A stretch of 9,972 bases of DNA, taken from the NCBI GenBank assembly GCA_017540385.1, contig JAFYBD010000136.1, positions 1-9,972 on the forward strand, read 5' to 3'. The DNA comes from Lentisphaeria bacterium. GTDB taxonomy: Bacteria; Verrucomicrobiota; Lentisphaeria; Victivallales; UBA1829. The notes beneath the pieces are model-generated. The model ran no database searches. It was not told the origin of the DNA and saw only the letters and a program-made list of their open reading frames with translations. Numbering within the stretch: the stretch's first letter is position 1; every line of letters starts with the position of its first letter. This document shows positions 6,456 to 9,972 of the stretch, one piece after another. The translations under genes and the position numbers were made by a program.

Positions 6456-7418
6456 ATGACCGATGTGATTTGCGACGACGGACTGCGCGGATTCCTGTCC
6501 TACCTGGCGACGGAGAGGAATGCCTCCGCCCACACCTGCTCGTCCTACGCGCTCGACATCCGCCAGTGCGCTCAGATCTGCCTCAAATCCGATCCGTTCA
6601 CAGCCCAGATACAGTGGGACGCGCTCTCGGTCTACGACGCCCGCGACTTCGTGGCCGCGCTGAACGGCGACGAGCTGTCGAGCTCCTCGATCCTGCGGAA
6701 ACTCTCCGCGATGCGTTCCTTCTACCGCTACCTTATGCGCGAAAACCGCGTGGAGTCCAATCCGTTCGTCGGGCAGGCCTCCCCGCGCCGTCCGAAACTC
6801 CTCCCCAAATACATGACCGTCGACGAGGTCGGCCGCCTGCTGTCGGCTCCTGCATCCGTCTGGGCCGACCACGCGGAACTCGGCCTCGCGAAGACGCCCG
6901 AAGCCGCGGCCTTCGCGGCCGCCAGGGACGCCGCAGTGCTGGAGGTCATCTATTCCGGCGGACTCCGCATCAGCGAAGCGCTCGGACTGAACTTCGGCGA
7001 CATCGACGCGTTCTCCGGCGTGATGAAGATTCGCGGCAAGGGCAAGAAGGAACGTCTCTGCGCCCTCGGGCATCCGGCCCAGCGCGTCCTCCGCGCCTAC
7101 CTCAAACAGCGCCGCACGCTCTCCTCCGACCAGTCCCCGAAGGCCGCCGTCTTCCTGAACCAGCTCGGCGGACGTCTCACGGCGCGTTCGTTCCAGCGGC
7201 TCTTCAAGCTCTACCTGAATCAGGCGAACCTCCCGCCCGACCTGACCCCGCACAAACTCCGCCATTCCTTCGCGACGCATCTGCTGGACGCCGGAGCCGA
7301 CTTGAGGAGCGTGCAGGCGCTCCTCGGGCACGAGAACCTCAGCACCACGCAGATTTACACCCACATCAGCACCGAACACATGAAGAGGATTTATGAAAAA
7401 GCCCATCCCCACGCATAA
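6456..7418 (+). CDS. xerC: Tyrosine recombinase of the XerC/XerD family
   Basis: A 320-residue site-specific recombinase; family members resolve chromosome dimers at dif at the division septum. The N-terminal SAM-like DNA-binding domain covers about residues 6-107 and the catalytic domain about 118-312. The catalytic set is complete: Arg171 in LRISEAL, Lys195 in GKGKKER, His266 and Arg269 in TPHKLRHSFATH, His292 in LLGHENLSTTQ and nucleophile Tyr301. About 10-15 extra residues near 134-152 make it slightly longer than the usual 300. XerC and XerD cannot be separated securely by eye; the SGGLRISEALGL style and general use favour XerC. GAGG (6445-6448) lies seven bases before the ATG. It is the first gene of an overlapping operon and looks chromosomal, with no integrase-associated genes or attachment site. 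Confidence 0.9.
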   Translation: MTDVICDDGLRGFLSYLATERNASAHTCSSYALDIRQCAQICLKSDPFTAQIQWDALSVYDARDFVAALNGDELSSSSILRKLSAMRSFYRYLMRENRVESNPFVGQASPRRPKLLPKYMTVDEVGRLLSAPASVWADHAELGLAKTPEAAAFAAARDAAVLEVIYSGGLRISEALGLNFGDIDAFSGVMKIRGKGKKERLCALGHPAQRVLRAYLKQRRTLSSDQSPKAAVFLNQLGGRLTARSFQRLFKLYLNQANLPPDLTPHKLRHSFATHLLDAGADLRSVQALLGHENLSTTQIYTHISTEHMKRIYEKAHPHA

Positions 7419-9399
7419 GAAGGGCGTTTCCGCCGTCCCGTCCTCTTCCGCTCCGGCCCCGGAACAGACCATGGTGTCCTGCCCCTGCGGCGCCATGAAC
7501 CGCCGTTACAACGTCGCCATCGCGAACGCGCTCTGGCGAATCGCGGAGTGTTTCGCCTGGCTCCTGACCGTGCTTCTACCGATCAAATTCGCCTCGTTCG
7601 TGAGCGCCCCGGAGGCCGGCGCGCTGTACTGGACCGATCCGGTCTCGCTGGCGGTCATTTCGTGGCCGCTGCCGGTCTTCATGATGGCGGCGCCGGAGCT
7701 GTTCTTCCTGGCAATCTGGAGCGGGATGGTGCGGAAAGACATGTGCCTGTGTCCGCCGCTGCTGAAATACGGCGCGCTGTGGATGATCCTGGGCTGCGTG
7801 AGCTTCCTGGGGCTGGCGGACGCGTCCTGCCCGGGGTACGCGCCGCAGATGATCGCGCACACGCTGTCGCTGGCGTGCTACGCCATGGCGCTGGCGGTCC
7901 TGCTGTCCGGCCGCCGGGAATTCGCGAAGGCTCTGACCGGGGCGCTGGTCCTGGGCGGCGTCCTGTCGCTCGCCTCCGGCATGTACCAGTACTGGTGCGG
8001 ATTCGACGCGCTCCGCGAACACGTCGAGGCGCGCGCGGCCGCTTCCGGTCACACCGTCGTGAACGAGAACATGGCGATCCGCATCGGGGAAGCCCGCATC
8101 CAGGCCGATTTCAATTCGTGCAACGTCTACGGCGCGTACCTCGCGGCGCTCCTGCCGTTCCTCACGGTCCTCTTCTGGCGGTTCGGGAACGAACGCGTCA
8201 CGCCGCCGAAGCTCTCCCGCCGACTCTTCGGAGGACTCGTCTTCGCCGTGACCGCGTTTCTGCTGGTGAAGACGGACAGCCGCGGCGCTGTGTTCTCCCT
8301 GCTCGCAGCGGGCGCGGCCGTGTTCTTTTTCTCGCGTCTGCCGCGCAAATGGAAGCTCGCGGGTGCGGGGCTTCTTCTGCTTGGTGTGGCCGGACTTGCC
8401 GCCATGATCTGGCTCGGACGCGGCGCGCTGTCGATGTACGTGCGCTTTGACTACGTTCAGGCGGCGGCGCGGATGATGTTGAAGCACCCGGTGACGGGGA
8501 CCGGCTGGGGCGATTTCCTGCACGATTATCCGATCCTCCGCATGTGGCGGGACAAGGAGGCGCCGCACTCTCCGCACAACATGGTGATGCTGTTCGGCTC
8601 GCAGTGCGGCATCGCGGGCTTCCTCGCCGCGCTCGCCGTGCTTGCGTATCCGGTTGTCGCCGCGTGCCGTCAGATCCGCCGGACGAACTGGCGCGGCCTG
8701 AAGGACGTTTTCGCGCTCGTCCCGGCGTTCTCCTGCCTGGTCCTGTCCGTCGGGACGCTCCTCGACATCGGGTTCGAGACGACCGCATATTCCGGCGTCC
8801 TGATCGCGTTCTCCCTGCTCGTGCTCCTGCGCGACGCACCCCGGACGGAGCCCTTCGTCTGCCGCAAGCCGTTCCAATGGGCCGCACCGATCCTGGCCGT
8901 AGTCTTCTTCCTGGTCGCCCTGAACGTGTCGTACCGGTATTTTGAGGCTGAGAAGGCCTTCTCCGTGCTCGTCAGCGAGCTCAACCCCGAATATTCGTTC
9001 GAGCATCAGGACGAACCCGGCTACGTCGCGCCGTTCAATCGCGTGCAGACGCTTCTGCGCGAAGCCGTGATAGCCGCCCCGGGTTCGCCGTTCCCGTGGG
9101 ACGCCGCGGCGGACTACATGACCCGCTCCGGGCGTTTCAAGGAGGCCATGACCTGCATCGACCGGGCGATCGAGCTCGATCCGCTTCAGTATGCCCATTA
9201 CGTCAAGCGAGCCCGCATCCGGTTTGCCCGCGACCTCATGCTGCGGAACGCCATGGGCGTCGCCGGCGCGAGCGCGACCCCGGAAGAAAGCCGCGACCTC
9301 GCGACCGCGCGCCGTCTCGCCCCGAAGAACCCCGAACTCAACCGGCCCGACGTGGAAATCCTCGCCGCGCCTTTCACCCCGAAGGAACCACAACCATGA
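7393..9399 (+). CDS. O-antigen ligase-like (Wzy_C) membrane protein with C-terminal TPR region
   Basis: A 668-residue protein with about 12-13 membrane segments (about residues 44-513) and a soluble tail. Family marks are the SCNVYGAYLAALLPF segment (242-256), TDSRGAVFSLL (294-304), HPVTGTGWGDF (365-375) in the large periplasmic loop, and APHSPHNMVMLFG (390-402), where the histidines match the usual 'HN' motif. Members join or polymerise polyprenyl-linked glycans at the outer face of the inner membrane; WaaL-type ligase, Wzy-type polymerase or protein O-glycosylase cannot be told apart here. Residues about 563-600 read as one or two TPR helices (RFKEAMTCIDRAIELDP), a common architecture. The start overlaps xer by 26 bases; GAGGA (7385-7389) lies three bases upstream. 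Met27 or Met35 are alternative starts, since residues 1-40 are low in complexity. Confidence 0.85.
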   Translation: MKKPIPTHKKGVSAVPSSSAPAPEQTMVSCPCGAMNRRYNVAIANALWRIAECFAWLLTVLLPIKFASFVSAPEAGALYWTDPVSLAVISWPLPVFMMAAPELFFLAIWSGMVRKDMCLCPPLLKYGALWMILGCVSFLGLADASCPGYAPQMIAHTLSLACYAMALAVLLSGRREFAKALTGALVLGGVLSLASGMYQYWCGFDALREHVEARAAASGHTVVNENMAIRIGEARIQADFNSCNVYGAYLAALLPFLTVLFWRFGNERVTPPKLSRRLFGGLVFAVTAFLLVKTDSRGAVFSLLAAGAAVFFFSRLPRKWKLAGAGLLLLGVAGLAAMIWLGRGALSMYVRFDYVQAAARMMLKHPVTGTGWGDFLHDYPILRMWRDKEAPHSPHNMVMLFGSQCGIAGFLAALAVLAYPVVAACRQIRRTNWRGLKDVFALVPAFSCLVLSVGTLLDIGFETTAYSGVLIAFSLLVLLRDAPRTEPFVCRKPFQWAAPILAVVFFLVALNVSYRYFEAEKAFSVLVSELNPEYSFEHQDEPGYVAPFNRVQTLLREAVIAAPGSPFPWDAAADYMTRSGRFKEAMTCIDRAIELDPLQYAHYVKRARIRFARDLMLRNAMGVAGASATPEESRDLATARRLAPKNPELNRPDVEILAAPFTPKEPQP

Positions 9400-9656
9400 A
9401 AAGCGCCTGGGAACTTGCCCTGGAACGCAGTGGCGGAGCCCTGCGTGAACTCACCCCCGACCAGAAGGAACGCATCGCCGAGCTCGAACGTGCCGCGCAG
9501 GCGAAGATCGCAGCCGCGAAGATCACCGCCGAACACAAGCTCGCGTCCATGACCGATCCCGACGAGATCGAACAGCTGAAGGACGGCCTCGTGAACGAAA
9601 TCCGCTCCATCGAGGAATCCCTCGCACGCAAAAAAGAAGCCGTGAGGGCCGAATGA
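9396..9656 (+). CDS. Small coiled-coil protein of unknown function
   Basis: This 86-residue, highly charged protein begins KSAWELALERSG and then has an alpha-helical stretch rich in Ala, Glu, Lys and Arg (about 20-84), likely a coiled coil with a break at TDPDE (53-57). It has no signal peptide or membrane segment. I recall similar short 'SAYELALERL ... LTDEQK' proteins in planctomycetes and relatives, where they are conserved hypotheticals, but I cannot confirm homology. The ATG overlaps the ligase stop as ATGA (9396-9399). GAAGGA (9381-9386) lies nine bases upstream, so it is translated both by coupling and from its own site. Its stop overlaps the next start, also as ATGA. Confidence 0.82.
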   Translation: MKSAWELALERSGGALRELTPDQKERIAELERAAQAKIAAAKITAEHKLASMTDPDEIEQLKDGLVNEIRSIEESLARKKEAVRAE

Positions 9657-9972
9657 AGCTCTATTTCGACAACGCCGCGGCCGTCCCGGTCCGTCCGGTC
9701 ACCATGACGCGCCTCGCCGCCCTGATGCAGGACCATTCCGCCAATCAGGAGGCGTCCGGCGCCGCCGCCGAAGCCGTGCGCGGCGCGCTCGCGACCGCGG
9801 AACGCCGTCTGCTCGTCCAGCTCTGCGGTTCGTATGCGGACAGGATGTCCGTGCTGTGGGTGAATACCGGCACCGAGGCCGTCCGGGCCGCCGTGACCGC
9901 GTTCCTGCTGACACCGGAGCGCCACGGCACCGTGCTCTTCACCGACGGCGAACACGCCAGCGTCCCGGCCGC
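9653..9972 (+). CDS. Cysteine desulfurase-like (class V aminotransferase) protein, N-terminal part
   Basis: The first 106 codons of a gene running off the right edge; the ATG overlaps the upstream stop as ATGA (9653-9656). The start KLYFDNAAAVPV is a variant of the NifS/IscS opening 'YFDNAATTP'. VNTGTEAVRAAV (70-81) matches the PLP-phosphate-binding 'SGGTESNN' loop, and DGEHASV (98-104) matches 'EHxAV', whose His stacks on the PLP ring. The usual NPSS-x-H segment is replaced by SANQEASG (29-36). Known relatives take sulfur from cysteine for Fe-S clusters or thio-modified tRNA, or act as selenocysteine lyases and other PLP enzymes. The PLP lysine and catalytic cysteine lie outside the window, so activity cannot be judged. 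Confidence 0.75.
   Translation, partial: MKLYFDNAAAVPVRPVTMTRLAALMQDHSANQEASGAAAEAVRGALATAERRLLVQLCGSYADRMSVLWVNTGTEAVRAAVTAFLLTPERHGTVLFTDGEHASVPA

Noticed and set aside
7576..9393. A 605-residue open frame on the minus strand opposite the ligase gene
   Set aside because: It is antisense to a gene with clear family motifs and is dominated by Arg, Gly, His and Glu. Long antisense frames are expected in GC-rich DNA with strong third-position bias.

Overview
The window is a GC-rich, densely coding stretch of bacterial chromosome with ten supportable protein genes. Two are cut by the window edges. There are no RNA genes, insertion sequences or CRISPR arrays that I can see. An O-antigen ligase-type protein suggests a Gram-negative-type envelope. 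Several features are reminiscent of PVC-group bacteria such as Lentisphaerota, Kiritimatiellota or Verrucomicrobiota: the small 'KSAWELALER' coiled-coil protein, the Tgt and Xer sequence style, and ThyX in place of ThyA. That placement is an inference from memory and is not proven here.

Layout. (1) 2-100 is the end of a glycine-rich protein made of 30-bp tandem repeats, followed by a strong intrinsic terminator (138-170). (2) A sigma70-like promoter (206-233) leads into thyX (288-989), which is followed closely by a 650-residue polytopic GT-C-like membrane protein (1011-2963). (3) On the minus strand, panE-like ketopantoate reductase (2950-3879) has its own well-formed promoter and overlaps the membrane-protein gene tail to tail by 14 bp. 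(4) Also on the minus strand is a three-gene unit transcribed from about 6340 down to 3986: a DJ-1/PfpI protein, then tgt (ATGA-coupled), then a class I SAM methyltransferase. (5) A 150-bp divergent control region (6306-6455) carries a promoter on each strand. (6) On the plus strand, a tightly overlapping unit runs off the right edge: Xer tyrosine recombinase, O-antigen ligase-like protein with TPR, 86-residue coiled-coil protein, and a divergent cysteine-desulfurase-like protein.

Most genes are housekeeping: dTMP synthesis (ThyX), pantoate and CoA synthesis (PanE), the queuosine tRNA modification (Tgt) and chromosome dimer resolution (Xer). The two large membrane proteins and perhaps the methyltransferase point to envelope glycan assembly. 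I see no clear new defence or mobile system. The items most worth a second look are the Xer/ligase/coiled-coil/desulfurase-like overlapping operon, the degenerate motifs of the terminal desulfurase-like protein, unusual residues in the Tgt active-site region, and an inverted repeat over the Xer promoter.
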